DNA of 64,000 bases from Campylobacter blaseri (GCF_013201895.1 NZ_CP053841.1:1674001-1738000); one strand, 5' to 3'; counted from the stretch's first letter, positions 18,345 to 27,912 are shown. Made by a program: numbers and translations. Notes: a model not told the origin generated them from the sequence alone.

Positions 18345-19715
18345 TTATAATAGTATTAAAGAGGCTATCCAAACAGTTATGATTCCGACAATACCCATTA
18401 TCAAAGTAAGTGTTGTCTGAGTTTTGTATCCTTGCTCTGGGGTCATTTCACTAAAATTTGTAACAACCCAAAAATAACTATCATTAGCATGTGAAACTGT
18501 CATAGCTCCAGCCGCTATAGCCATAACTGTAAGTGCTGCACCCATCTGTGTAGTAAGTCCAAGTGCCGTCATCATAGATGTTTGATCGGTAAAAAGTCCC
18601 ATAATTGAAGCAGTTGTAGTAAGTGCTACGGTTGAGCTTCCTTGTGCTGTTTTGATTATGGCTGAGATTAAAAATGGAAAGAAAATTCCAACACTACCAA
18701 TAATATGAGCATTTGCCTTCATAAACTCAACAAATCCAGCAGCGGTTATAACTTTACCTAAAACCCCACCAGCAGCAGTTATGAACAAAATTGGTCCTAC
18801 TAGTTTTAAAGTTTCATTTGTCATAGCATTAAATTCTTTTATCTTGCCAGTATCAAACAAGAGCCAAACTGCAAATACAACACCTATTCCAAGAGCTATA
18901 ACAGGACTTCCTAAAAATAGTAAAAAGTTAGCAATAGCACCTTTTAAACCAGCAATTTTTACAATTGAACCTAATGCCATTAAGATAATAGGAGCAAAAA
19001 TAGGGGCAAGACTTAAAAAGCTACTTGGCAACTTTCCATACTCTTTAATAAGCTCATCATAGCTCTTTTGGGTGCTATTTGTCTCATCTTTAAGAGTGAT
19101 TTTGTTACCTATATATCTAGCATACAAATACGCTGCGATTAAAACAGGGATGGAGACTACAACACCAATTATTATAACAAGCAATAAATTTCCGCCAACA
19201 CCAATAAGTCCAGCAGCTGCTATTGGTCCAGGAGTTGGAGGCACAAAAACATGAGATGTATAAAGTCCACCTGATAAAGCTACTGCCATACCTACAGGAC
19301 TTGCATGTATTTTCTCTCTAATGGCTCTACGAATTGGATCTAAAACAACAAAACCACTATCGCAAAAAACAGGAATTCCTACGATCCATCCCATTATAAG
19401 CATAGCCATTTCAGGATGTTTTTCTCCTATACATTTTACGACCATATCAGCTAGTTTTAGTGCTGCACCTGTTTTTTCCAAAGCCATACCAATAAGTGCA
19501 CCAAAGATTATAACTATACCAATACTTTTAAAAATTCCACTAAACCCATCTCCTATAATGCCTGGAATTTTAACCAAATCAATTCCAGCAACAATAGCAA
19601 GAAGTAAAGAGATAAGCATAATAGCAATAAAAGGATGAACTCCAACTCTTGAGATGAGCCAAATCATTAAAATGATAGCTATCACAAAACAGACAATTAG
19701 AACAATGCCGCTCAT
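18345..19715 (-). CDS. GntP-family permease, probable glycerate/gluconate transporter
   Basis: This 456-residue integral membrane protein has about 12-14 hydrophobic segments and GntP family landmarks: the start IVLIVCFVIAIILMIWLI, IPGIIGDGFSG near residue 50, PPTPGPIAAAGLIG (about 158-171), and a C-terminal AGAMTVSHANDSYFWVV stretch (about 407-423). GntP proteins import gluconate and related sugar acids by proton symport. The next gene is glycerate kinase, so glycerate is the most economical substrate, though the sequence alone does not decide it. Confidence 0.88.
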   Translation of the reverse strand: MSGIVLIVCFVIAIILMIWLISRVGVHPFIAIMLISLLLAIVAGIDLVKIPGIIGDGFSGIFKSIGIVIIFGALIGMALEKTGAALKLADMVVKCIGEKHPEMAMLIMGWIVGIPVFCDSGFVVLDPIRRAIREKIHASPVGMAVALSGGLYTSHVFVPPTPGPIAAAGLIGVGGNLLLVIIIGVVVSIPVLIAAYLYARYIGNKITLKDETNSTQKSYDELIKEYGKLPSSFLSLAPIFAPIILMALGSIVKIAGLKGAIANFLLFLGSPVIALGIGVVFAVWLLFDTGKIKEFNAMTNETLKLVGPILFITAAGGVLGKVITAAGFVEFMKANAHIIGSVGIFFPFLISAIIKTAQGSSTVALTTTASIMGLFTDQTSMMTALGLTTQMGAALTVMAIAAGAMTVSHANDSYFWVVTNFSEMTPEQGYKTQTTLTLIMGIVGIITVWIASLILL

Positions 19716-19845
19716 AAAATCTCCTTTAAGGTAGTTTTAAGATATTTTACCAAAATTTATATTGCAAATTCTTAAATGCAAGATACTATCTTTTTTTATT
19801 TTTTGCATTGTGTAAATTTGAAGCATTATCTATATTTTTAAAAAT

Positions 19846-20259
19846 TTAAAGCTTTTTCATCTTAATGCCATCAGCTCCATCTGGATAATATGCCTTTAAA
19901 ATTTTATACTTTTTAAATCCAAATTTTCCATATAATCTAATGGCATTAAAATTATCAGCCCTTACTTCAAGTTGTAAAGCCTCAAATTTATCACATACAA
20001 AATTTAAAAGTTTACTCCCAATTCCTTGGTGCTGAACTGCAACTGCAAATGAGTAAATTCTAGGAATTTTAAGCTTGTTAAAAACTAAAATGTATCCTAA
20101 AATTTCATCTTTTTCACCAACTGACACATAGAGTAAATTTTTTCTTATATGGTAGTAAAAATTAGCTTTTGAAAGAGCAAATTCATCTTTTGAAAAGACT
20201 CTATTTTCAATCTCCAAAAGCCTTTTTACATCACTTGAGTGAGCTAATCTAATCTTCAT
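19846..20259 (-). CDS. GNAT-family N-acetyltransferase, RimI-like
   Basis: This 137-residue single GNAT domain has the acetyl-CoA loop QHQGIGSKLLNF (about 77-88), and a C-terminal RADNFNAIRLYGKFGFKK stretch typical of RimI-like enzymes that acetylate protein or peptide N-termini. The ATG overlaps the stop of the upstream DUF2156 gene by four bases, so translation is coupled. The substrate cannot be told from the sequence. Confidence 0.8.
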   Translation of the reverse strand: MKIRLAHSSDVKRLLEIENRVFSKDEFALSKANFYYHIRKNLLYVSVGEKDEILGYILVFNKLKIPRIYSFAVAVQHQGIGSKLLNFVCDKFEALQLEVRADNFNAIRLYGKFGFKKYKILKAYYPDGADGIKMKKL

Positions 20260-21245
20260 TTTTGATAAATTGTATATTTTATATCAAGCTTAAATGGCCT
20301 ATAACTCATCTTAACTTTTTTTAGATTTTCAAACCCCATATCATCGCCAACATTTATAAACTCGCAAGAGTAGTTATCTTTTAAAATTTTACTAAACTCT
20401 CTAAAAATAAACTGTGCACAACCAAGAATTTGAAAATCTGTTTTTTCTATTATAACACTTGCAACACCTTCATTTATCTGCTCTCCTATGGTAAAACCTT
20501 GCATTTTATCATCAATATAAAGCACTATCCCAACTAAATCTAGCTCGTTATAGCTTTGAATTACTTTTTTAATAGCTGATCTCTCTTAATAAATCCCCTC
20601 CATAAACTCATCAACACTCTCTTTTGGCATATATTTTATACGCTCTTGTGCCCATCTGTTTGAAAGTTCTAAAATTCCATCTTTATGGATAGATGGATCT
20701 AAAATTTCAACTCTATAGCTTGGGTATGTCTTTTTAAATTTGTTAATTTCAGTGCGTTTGGTATGGTAAGAATTGCCTTTAAGTTCTATCAAATCATCGG
20801 TTTTATAGATATAGTCTGCCAATTTTTTCTCAAAAATAAAATCCTCAAAAATATCAAAAATATTTGCTGTTTTATCAAGTGAAAGTGCAAAACTCTCAAG
20901 CAAACATTCAGCCACATAATCAATTCTTGAGTAATTTTTTGAGCTATTGTTTTCATTCATAAGTTCAAAACATTTTAATATAACATCTTTTAGTTTACTA
21001 ATTTTTCCAATTGGTGGCAAAAGCATAGACAGCTCTCCACCTTGAAGCAAAAATAGACAAAAGCACTCATCAATAATCACATAAAAACCACTAGCATTTG
21101 CAAGCCAGATGTAATTTGATGCAAAAGTGTAGTCGCTAACATCTATTTGCTGGTCTTTACCAAGTTGCCTTAAATATTCCTCCATAATTGATTTTGAATG
21201 AATATCAAGTTTTTTTAACTCATACCCTTGAATTTGAAATTCCAT
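20256..21245 (-). pseudogene. DUF2156 (LPG-synthase C-terminal-like) gene interrupted by a TAA
   Basis: The reading frame from 21245 runs 219 codons and ends in EFMEGIY, then TAA at 20586-20588. It continues in the same frame (ERSAIKKVIQSY...) to a natural stop at 20256, giving a full-length product of about 329 codons. The two halves fit one DUF2156 protein, a tandem GNAT-like fold related to the aminoacyl-phosphatidylglycerol synthase catalytic domain: RTEINKFKKTYP in the first half, and IDDKMQGFTIGE plus INVGDDMGFENLKKVKMSYRP in the second. The stop is UAA, so neither selenocysteine nor another known recoding explains it. It is a recent nonsense mutation or a sequencing error. The downstream GNAT start overlaps the natural stop. 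Confidence 0.82.
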
Positions 21246-21364
21246 AAAATATTCCTATATATAAATTTCGGGTAATTGTACTCTAATTTTGAGTTTTTGT
21301 ATCTTTTAAAATAGATTATTTATTTAAAAATTTTATTTGTAAATTTTATGAATTTATAAATAAC

Positions 21365-21386
21365 CAAAGAGCCCTAAAGCCCTTTG
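21365..21386 (-). terminator. Terminator after gdhA
   Basis: On the minus strand CAAAGGGC and GCTCTTTG (21386-21365) pair, with one G-U, around a 6-base loop, about 13 bases after the gdhA stop. A T-rich tail follows. Confidence 0.65.
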
Positions 21387-21398
21387 AAATTTGATATT

Positions 21399-22775
21399 TT
21401 AGATATAACCTTGATCAATCATAGCATCAGCAACTTTTCTAAAGCCTGCTATATTTGAACCAAGAACGATGTTGCCCTCATCTCCAAATTCCTTTGAAGC
21501 TTCATAAGATATTTTAAAAATATGTTTCATTATATTTTGAAGTTTTGTATCAACTTCTTCAAAGCTCCAACTAGTCATACTTGCATTTTGTGCCATTTCA
21601 AGAGCACTTACTGCAACACCTCCGGCATTAGCAGCTTTTGCAGGACCAAAAAGCAGATCTTTTTTAGATAAGAAAAAGTCAATTGCTTCAAGATTACTTG
21701 GCATATTTGCACCCTCGCAAACTAAGCGGCAACCATTATTATAAAGAGTTTTTGCATCTTCTAAATTTAACTCATTTTGAGTTGCGCTAGGAAAAGCCGC
21801 ATCGCAAGGCACATCCCAAATTCCATTTCTATCTTTTGGGTATTTACTAACACTAACGAATTTAGCACTAGGTTTAATCTTAGCATACTCGCTAATTCTT
21901 TCTCTTTTAACCTCTTTTAGCTCTTTTAAAAGTTCTACATCAATACCCTCTTTGTCATAAATATATCCGCTTGAATCACTAACCGCAATCGGTTTTGCAC
22001 CGTAATGGTAAAGCTTTTGGGCAGTATAAATAGCAACATTTCCAGATCCACTTATAGTACAAGTTTTTCCTTCTAAATTATCATTTTTAGTTTTTAGTAG
22101 CTCTTCTGCAAAATAAACAGATCCATATCCAGTTGCTTCTGTTCTTACTAAACTTCCACCCCAACTAAGTCCTTTTCCTGTAAATGCCCCATCAAATCTA
22201 CTTGTTATTTTTTTATATTGACCATACATATAACCAATCTCTCTTGCACCAACACCTATATCTCCTGCTGGAACATCTTTAACATCACCTATAAGCTTTG
22301 AAAGCTCACTAGCAAATGCTTGGCAAAATCTCATAATCTCGCCATCACTCTTACCTTTAGGATCAAAATTTGCACCACCTTTTGCGCCACCTATATTAAG
22401 ACCTGTAAGTGAGTTTTTAAAAATTTGTTCGAAGCCTAGAAATTTTAGAACATCTAAATTTACAGTCGGATGAAATCTAAGTCCGCCTTTATAAGGTCCT
22501 AAAGCAGAATTAAACTCAACTCTATATCCAAAATGAACACAAGCTTTGCCTTTGTCATCTATATAAACTGTTCTAAAAATTGTAGTTTTTTCAGGCAATA
22601 CGATACGATCTAAAACACTGTGTTTTTGGTATTTTGGCTCTCTTTCAAAAAGCGGAACTAAGCTTTGTAAAACCTCAGTTGCTGCTTGATGGAAAATCGG
22701 CTGTCTTGGAGAAACTATCTTAACAGTATTTAACACATCGTTTACATAATTTTTTGCATTGCTTTTTGCACTCAT
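21399..22775 (-). CDS. gdhA: NADP-type glutamate dehydrogenase
   Basis: This 458-residue enzyme aminates 2-oxoglutarate to glutamate with ammonium and NAD(P)H. Hallmarks are PYKGGLRFHP (about 93-102), GGAKGGANFDPKGKSD (about 128-143) with the catalytic lysine, GDIGVGAREIGYMYGQYK (about 170-187), and the Rossmann motif SGSGNVA (about 242-248). Length and motifs match the small hexameric (bacterial NADP) type. It is the last gene of a long minus-strand series, but a double hairpin lies between it and the preceding lipoprotein gene, so it may have its own promoter. GGAG lies 6 bases before the ATG. Confidence 0.95.
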   Translation of the reverse strand: MSAKSNAKNYVNDVLNTVKIVSPRQPIFHQAATEVLQSLVPLFEREPKYQKHSVLDRIVLPEKTTIFRTVYIDDKGKACVHFGYRVEFNSALGPYKGGLRFHPTVNLDVLKFLGFEQIFKNSLTGLNIGGAKGGANFDPKGKSDGEIMRFCQAFASELSKLIGDVKDVPAGDIGVGAREIGYMYGQYKKITSRFDGAFTGKGLSWGGSLVRTEATGYGSVYFAEELLKTKNDNLEGKTCTISGSGNVAIYTAQKLYHYGAKPIAVSDSSGYIYDKEGIDVELLKELKEVKRERISEYAKIKPSAKFVSVSKYPKDRNGIWDVPCDAAFPSATQNELNLEDAKTLYNNGCRLVCEGANMPSNLEAIDFFLSKKDLLFGPAKAANAGGVAVSALEMAQNASMTSWSFEEVDTKLQNIMKHIFKISYEASKEFGDEGNIVLGSNIAGFRKVADAMIDQGYI

Positions 22776-22793
22776 TTTTACTCCTTTTTAAAT

Positions 22794-22840
22794 CTAGACT
22801 TCAGTCTAGTAAATAAATTTTAGCGTAAAAATTTATTTAC
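22794..22840 (-). promoter_or_regulatory. Double inverted repeat between the lipoprotein gene and gdhA
   Basis: Two repeats share one base. GTAAATAAATTTT (22809-22821) pairs perfectly over 13 bp with AAAATTTATTTAC (22828-22840), starting at the lipoprotein stop codon. CTAGACT (22794-22800) pairs with AGTCTAG (22803-22809). The first may act as a weak terminator. The second sits about 10 bases ahead of the gdhA ribosome site and could be an operator or leader hairpin. Confidence 0.5.
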
Positions 22841-23187
22841 TTTTCAATGCTTACTAAAACTAGTTTTACCAAATTTTGAGTTTGAGTTTTAAATGTTGCT
22901 AAATTATTATTTAAACAAAGTTCGGTATTTAGGTTATCGCTAAAACAAAATTTGTTTTTAAATGTATTTCTTGAGAGATTAAATTTTTTTTGATTACTAT
23001 CTTTTACTGTTACATTTTGAAACAAATCGTTTGTACTAACTTCAATAACTAGACCCTGAGTTCCTATATAATAAAGTGCTTTAATCTCATCTACAGGATC
23101 TAGGTTCTCTTTTTCCATGCTATTTATTTTATAGCTACAAGCTACTAAAAAAAAGAGAAAAATTATATAATAAATATATTTCATCAT
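22837..23187 (-). CDS. Small lipoprotein of unknown function
   Basis: This 116-residue protein has a short signal sequence and a lipobox (LVAC, Cys at residue 17), so it should be lipid-anchored. The mature part is short, polar and probably beta-rich, with two further cysteines (about residues 82 and 92, FCF...LCL) that might form a disulfide. I recognise no domain. The start overlaps the stop region of upp by one base, placing it in the upp operon, but there is no functional link that I can infer. Confidence 0.7.
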   Translation of the reverse strand: MMKYIYYIIFLFFLVACSYKINSMEKENLDPVDEIKALYYIGTQGLVIEVSTNDLFQNVTVKDSNQKKFNLSRNTFKNKFCFSDNLNTELCLNNNLATFKTQTQNLVKLVLVSIEK

Positions 23188-23819
23188 TAGCTATTTAAAG
23201 TATTAAATACCCTATCACCAGCGTCGCCAAGACCTGGAACAATGTAGCCTTTATCATTAAGTCCTTCATCAATTGCAGCTAAATAAACCTCGACATCAGG
23301 GTAAATTTTACTAAATTTTTCTAGACCCTCTGGTGCTCCTACTATAGATATAAACTTTATATCTTTTACACCTTTATCTTTTAGGTATTTAACAGCATCA
23401 ATTGCAGTTCCACCTGTTGCAAACATAGGATCAATTATAATAGCAGTTCTCTCTTTATAGTCTTTTGGCAATTTTGCATAAAAAAACTCAGCTTCCAAAC
23501 TCTCTTCATTTCTTTGAAAACCTAAAAATCCAACACTTGCATCAGGAATTAGCTTAAATACAGCATCAAGCATACCAAGTGCAGCTCTTAAAATAGGGCA
23601 TATCATTATTTTACTAGATAGTTTTTTACCCTTTGTTTTTGCAACTGGAGTTTCAATTCTTACCTCTTTTAACTCCAAATCTCTGCTTGCTTCAAATAGC
23701 ATCAAATAGCTAATCTCATCTATAAGCATTCTAAACTGGAAAGGGTCTGTGTTTTTATCTCTTAGAATTGAAATTTTATGCTCTATTAAGGGGTGTGAAA
23801 TTTTTTTAATGTTACTCAT
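23187..23819 (-). CDS. upp: Uracil phosphoribosyltransferase
   Basis: This 210-residue enzyme makes UMP from uracil and PRPP (pyrimidine salvage). Family marks are KISHPLIEHKISILRDK at the N-terminus, the PRPP-binding loop DPMFATGGTAIDAV (about 129-142), and the uracil-binding C-terminus YIVPGLGDAGDR (about 191-202). It is followed by the lipoprotein gene and preceded 9 bases away by pncB. The same grouping of upp, malic enzyme and gltX exists in C. jejuni as I recall it. Confidence 0.97.
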   Translation of the reverse strand: MSNIKKISHPLIEHKISILRDKNTDPFQFRMLIDEISYLMLFEASRDLELKEVRIETPVAKTKGKKLSSKIMICPILRAALGMLDAVFKLIPDASVGFLGFQRNEESLEAEFFYAKLPKDYKERTAIIIDPMFATGGTAIDAVKYLKDKGVKDIKFISIVGAPEGLEKFSKIYPDVEVYLAAIDEGLNDKGYIVPGLGDAGDRVFNTLNS

Positions 23820-23828
23820 TTTTATCCT

Positions 23829-25256
23829 TTAATTTGGTTTGTGTTTTTGTATTATACTCTCTCTAATATCCCATAATTTTTGCGATAAATCTACTTTATA
23901 AGTTTGTGGTTTTATATTTCTTAAGTACTGCTCCCACATACTCTCTTTTTCCTCTTTTGCAAACTTAGCTATCTCTTTTACACTTTGCATTTTACCTACA
24001 AATTTACCATCTATAAATAGTGGTTTAAGTAGTTTTTTTGCATAGAAATTTTTAACTATCTTTCTTTTATATGTATATAGTGGGTGAAAAATCTTAATTT
24101 CATCGTTATTTATAACCTCATCGTCTAAGGTTATTAAATCAGCTATGGCTTTATCTGTATCTTTATCATAAAGTCTATAAACTTGTTTTAACCCTGGATT
24201 GTTTATCTTTCTTGGGTCGTTTGAAATTTTCATCTTAGGCTCAATTTTACCATCTTTCAAAACTCCACTTAGCTTATAAACTCCACCAAGACTTGGGCTA
24301 TCATGTGCTGTAATAAGCCTTGTTCCAACACCCCAATTATCAATTTTAGCTCCATTTATAAGAAGGTGCTCTATTAAATGCTCATCCAAATCATTTGAAG
24401 CAGTTATCTTTGCATCTTTAAAACCCTCAGCATCTAAAGCTTTTCTTACCTCTTTACTTAAATATTCCAAATCTCCAGAATCAAGCCTTACGCCTAATGG
24501 TTTATAACCTTTTTCTCTAAGCTCTTTAAAAACTGTAATTGCATTAGGCAAACCACTATTTAAAACATTGTAAGTATCAATGAGTAAAAGAGTGCTATTT
24601 GGGTAACATTTTGCATAAGCTCTAAAGCTCTCAAGCTCACTGTTAAAGCTTTGAACCCAAGAGTGAGAGTGAGTTCCAATTACCTTTAAGCCAAATTTCT
24701 TAGCAGCTTCAACATTTGAAGTTCCTACGCACCCACCAACTATGGCAGCTTTTGAGCCATAAAGCCCTGCACTTCTTGCTTGGGCTCTTCTAAGCCCAAA
24801 CTCCATAACTCCACCACCCTTTGCACTCTCCACAACTCTTGAGCTTTTTGTTGCAATTAGTGTTTGGAAATTAACTATATTTAAAATAGCTGTTTCAATG
24901 AGTTGTGCTTCTAAAATATTTGCTTTTACTCTTATAATTGGCTCGTGAGCAAAAGCGATAGAACCCTCTTTCATAGCATAAATTTCACCACTAAATTTTA
25001 GAGTTTTTAAATGCTGTAAAAAATCATCATCAAATGAGTTAAGAGTTCTTAAATACTCTATATCTTCATCACTAAATTTTAGATTTTGTATATACTCTAC
25101 AACCTCATTTATGCCACAAATTATAGTATAACCACCCTCAAATGGGTGTTTTCTAAAAAAACAATCAAATACAACTACGCTATCTCTTTTTTCTTTAAAG
25201 TAGCCTTGCATCATGCTAAGTTGGTAAAAGTCTGTAAAAAGTCCAAAATTATTCAT
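23829..25256 (-). CDS. pncB: Nicotinate phosphoribosyltransferase
   Basis: This 475-residue protein catalyses nicotinate + PRPP to nicotinate mononucleotide (NAD salvage). Marks are the N-terminal TDFYQLSMMQGYF (about 8-20), EFGLRRAQ (about 152-159), GTHSHSWVQSF (about 193-203), and VRLDSGDL (about 257-264). The C-terminal part continues past the core barrel, as in the longer bacterial forms. It sits between the malic enzyme gene and upp on the same strand; in my memory of C. jejuni those two are adjacent, so this gene is an insertion in this lineage. Both neighbours being phosphoribosyltransferases suggests shared salvage regulation. Confidence 0.92.
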   Translation of the reverse strand: MNNFGLFTDFYQLSMMQGYFKEKRDSVVVFDCFFRKHPFEGGYTIICGINEVVEYIQNLKFSDEDIEYLRTLNSFDDDFLQHLKTLKFSGEIYAMKEGSIAFAHEPIIRVKANILEAQLIETAILNIVNFQTLIATKSSRVVESAKGGGVMEFGLRRAQARSAGLYGSKAAIVGGCVGTSNVEAAKKFGLKVIGTHSHSWVQSFNSELESFRAYAKCYPNSTLLLIDTYNVLNSGLPNAITVFKELREKGYKPLGVRLDSGDLEYLSKEVRKALDAEGFKDAKITASNDLDEHLIEHLLINGAKIDNWGVGTRLITAHDSPSLGGVYKLSGVLKDGKIEPKMKISNDPRKINNPGLKQVYRLYDKDTDKAIADLITLDDEVINNDEIKIFHPLYTYKRKIVKNFYAKKLLKPLFIDGKFVGKMQSVKEIAKFAKEEKESMWEQYLRNIKPQTYKVDLSQKLWDIRESIIQKHKPN

Positions 25257-25276
25257 TATAAAACTATCTTTAAAGG

Positions 25277-26533
25277 TTATAATTGTTTTTCTAAATGTTT
25301 TTTATACTCTTCAACATCAAAATCTTTAACTCTTGCAACCCCATCGTCAAATGCAGCTTTTGCAACAGCTGAAGATACAGCAACAAAAACCCTTCTATCA
25401 AATGGATTTGGAATTATATAATATTTACCAAATTTAATGTCATCACTACCTATAATATCTTTAACTTCTTGTGTAATAGGCTCTTTAGCTAAATCAGCTA
25501 AAGCCTTAGCAGCCGCTATTTTCATATTTTCAGTTATAGCTCTAGCTCTCACATCTAAAGCGCCTCTAAAGATATATGGAAAACCTAAAACATTATTTAC
25601 TTGATTTGGATAATCACTTCTTCCCGTTCCTATCATCGCATCATCTCTTACTTTTTCAATATCTTCAGGGTAAATTTCTGGCTCAGGGTTAGCCAAAGCA
25701 AATATTATAGGGTTAGGAGCCATTTGTTTTACCATATCTTTTGTTAAAACTCCAGCTCTACTAAGCCCTAAAAACATATCTGCATCTTTTATAACATCTT
25801 CTAAAATTCTATCTTTTGTTTTAATAGCAAATTCTATTTTTTCCGGTGTTAAATCTGTTCTTTCTGAGTGAATAACGCCTTTAGAGTCAATAAGTATTAT
25901 ATTTTTAATACCAAAAGCTCTATACATTCTAGCACAAGCAATACCAGCAGCACCACTTCCATTTACTATAATTTTTATATCTTCTTTATTTTTTCCACTA
26001 AGCTCGATTGCATTCATAAGTCCTGCTGTTGTAATTATCGCAGTTCCATGTTGGTCATCATGCATAACAGGGATATTAGTCTCAGCTTTTAGTCTTTTTT
26101 CTATCTCAAAACATTTTGGAGCTTTGATATCTTCTAAATTTATACCTCCAAAAGTTGGTGAAATAGCTTTGCAAATTTCAACGATTTTTTCTGGATCGCT
26201 CTCATTAAGCTCTATATCAAAAGCGTCTACTCCGGCAAATTTTTTAAATAAAACTGCTTTACCTTCCATTACTGGCTTACTAGCATGCCCACCAATATTC
26301 CCTAAACCTAAAACCGCACTTCCGTCACTTATAACAGCCACTAAATTTGATTTATTTGTATATTTATATGCAAGCTCTCTATCTCTTGCTATCTCTTTGC
26401 AAGGCTCAGCAACTCCTGGGCTATAAGCTAGCGTTAAGTCCTTAGCAGTAGCAACTGGCTTTTTAACACAAACTTCAATCTTTCCATTATGGTGATACTC
26501 TAAAGCTTCTTCTTTTGTATATTTTGTTGACAT
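25277..26533 (-). CDS. Malic enzyme (malate oxidoreductase, decarboxylating)
   Basis: This 418-residue short-form bacterial malic enzyme converts malate to pyruvate and CO2 with NAD(P)+. Visible features are AYSPGVAEPCKEI (about 31-43), the metal/catalytic region NLEDIKAPKCFEIE (about 136-149) then MHDDQHGTAI (about 157-166), and the nucleotide-binding NGSGAAGIACARM (about 191-203). Cofactor preference cannot be fixed by eye. It follows gltX by 2 bases, and corresponds by position to the malate oxidoreductase gene beside upp in C. jejuni. Confidence 0.95.
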   Translation of the reverse strand: MSTKYTKEEALEYHHNGKIEVCVKKPVATAKDLTLAYSPGVAEPCKEIARDRELAYKYTNKSNLVAVISDGSAVLGLGNIGGHASKPVMEGKAVLFKKFAGVDAFDIELNESDPEKIVEICKAISPTFGGINLEDIKAPKCFEIEKRLKAETNIPVMHDDQHGTAIITTAGLMNAIELSGKNKEDIKIIVNGSGAAGIACARMYRAFGIKNIILIDSKGVIHSERTDLTPEKIEFAIKTKDRILEDVIKDADMFLGLSRAGVLTKDMVKQMAPNPIIFALANPEPEIYPEDIEKVRDDAMIGTGRSDYPNQVNNVLGFPYIFRGALDVRARAITENMKIAAAKALADLAKEPITQEVKDIIGSDDIKFGKYYIIPNPFDRRVFVAVSSAVAKAAFDDGVARVKDFDVEEYKKHLEKQL

Positions 26534-26535
26534 TT

Positions 26536-27912
26536 TTATTCCTTATTTATTATATTGTTAATTCTAGTTTTTACCTCATCGCTTCCTAGTATCTCAATCA
26601 CTTCAAAAATTGAAGGACTTACACTAGTGCCAGTTATAGCTACCCTTAAAGGTTGAGCTAAATTTTTAAGTTTTGAATTGTTATCTTCTAGAAATTTAAT
26701 TGTCGCCTCTTCATATTCAGCTGCACTCATATCTTTATCCAAAATAACACTAAATTTATTTAATAATTCTAAACTATCTTCATTAATAAATTTTCTATAT
26801 GCCTTTTCATCATACTCTTTTGGTCTATTTAATATATTTTTTGCACTATTGCTCATCTCAATAAGGGTCTTACTTCTCTCTCTTAAAGAATCAATAAGTA
26901 ATTTTGCATGGCTATTTTTGCTTAAATCCAAATCAAAATCTTTTAGTTTTTCTACTAGGTATTCAAATTTAGCCTCTTTTATATAGTGCTGGTTTAACCA
27001 TTCTAATTTGCTTTGATTAAATGTACTTGCTGATTTGCTAAGATTATTAGGGCTAAACTTCTTTTTTAAATCCTCCATTGTAAAAATCTCTTCATCTCCA
27101 TAACTCCAACCAAGTCTTACCAAGAAATTTAAAAGTGCTTCACTTAAATATCCCATTTTTTTGTATTCCATAACATCAGTTGCACCATGTCTTTTGGAGA
27201 GCTTATGTCCATCAGTTCCATTTATCATAGCAACATGATAAAATTTTGGAATTTCAAATCCTAAAGCTTTATATAAAACAATTTGTTTTGGAGTATTTGA
27301 AAGATGATCATCTCCTCTAATTACTTGATTTATACCCATCAAAGCATCATCAATTACAACAGTAAAATTATAAGTTGGACTTCCATCACTTCTAGCAATT
27401 ACAAAATCATCTAAAATATCTTCAGCATTAAACTTAATCTCGCCCTTAACTCCATCATCAAATTTAATCTCTCCACTAAGTGGTGCTTTTATACGGATAA
27501 CTGGGTCAATTCCTGCTGGTGGAGTTCCTTTAAAATCTCTATATCTGCCATCATATTTTGGTCTTTGCTTATTTGCTATTTGTTCATTTCTTAAAGCTTC
27601 GAGCTCCTCTTTTGTCATATAACATTTATAAGCTTTCCCCTCATCAAGAAGTTTTTGGATATATTTTTTATAAACATCAAATCTATTGCTTTGATAAACT
27701 ATCTCACCATCAAAATCTAAGCCGCACCATTTAAAAGCCTCAACAATAGCCTCAGCCGCTTCTTGTGAATTTCTTTTTAAATCTGTATCTTCTATCCTAA
27801 GAAGAAACTTGCCGTTATTTGCTCTTGCATATAAGTAAGAATACAAAGCTGTTCTAAGTCCACCTATGTGCAAATACCCAGTTGGAGATGGTGCAAAACG
27901 AGTTACGATCAT
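26536..27912 (-). CDS. gltX: Glutamyl-tRNA synthetase
   Basis: This class I synthetase of 458 residues charges glutamate to tRNA. The nucleotide signature HIGG is at residues 15-18 (the HIGH motif), and KLSKRHG is the KMSKS motif (about 243-249). I use the ATG at 27912, preceded by AAAAGGAAAAAT; the longer frame to 27933 begins with TTG and lacks a ribosome site. The position matches gltX2 in C. jejuni, a genus that carries two GltX proteins. Whether this copy prefers tRNA(Glu) or tRNA(Gln) cannot be told here. Confidence 0.95.
   Translation of the reverse strand: MIVTRFAPSPTGYLHIGGLRTALYSYLYARANNGKFLLRIEDTDLKRNSQEAAEAIVEAFKWCGLDFDGEIVYQSNRFDVYKKYIQKLLDEGKAYKCYMTKEELEALRNEQIANKQRPKYDGRYRDFKGTPPAGIDPVIRIKAPLSGEIKFDDGVKGEIKFNAEDILDDFVIARSDGSPTYNFTVVIDDALMGINQVIRGDDHLSNTPKQIVLYKALGFEIPKFYHVAMINGTDGHKLSKRHGATDVMEYKKMGYLSEALLNFLVRLGWSYGDEEIFTMEDLKKKFSPNNLSKSASTFNQSKLEWLNQHYIKEAKFEYLVEKLKDFDLDLSKNSHAKLLIDSLRERSKTLIEMSNSAKNILNRPKEYDEKAYRKFINEDSLELLNKFSVILDKDMSAAEYEEATIKFLEDNNSKLKNLAQPLRVAITGTSVSPSIFEVIEILGSDEVKTRINNIINKE

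Noticed and set aside
18781-19638. Several open frames on the plus strand opposite the GntP permease
   Set aside because: They are antisense shadows of a membrane protein gene, with no ribosome sites or domain character.
20586-20588. The in-frame stop in the DUF2156 gene as another recoded selenocysteine
   Set aside because: The codon is UAA, not UGA, and no SECIS-like hairpin follows.
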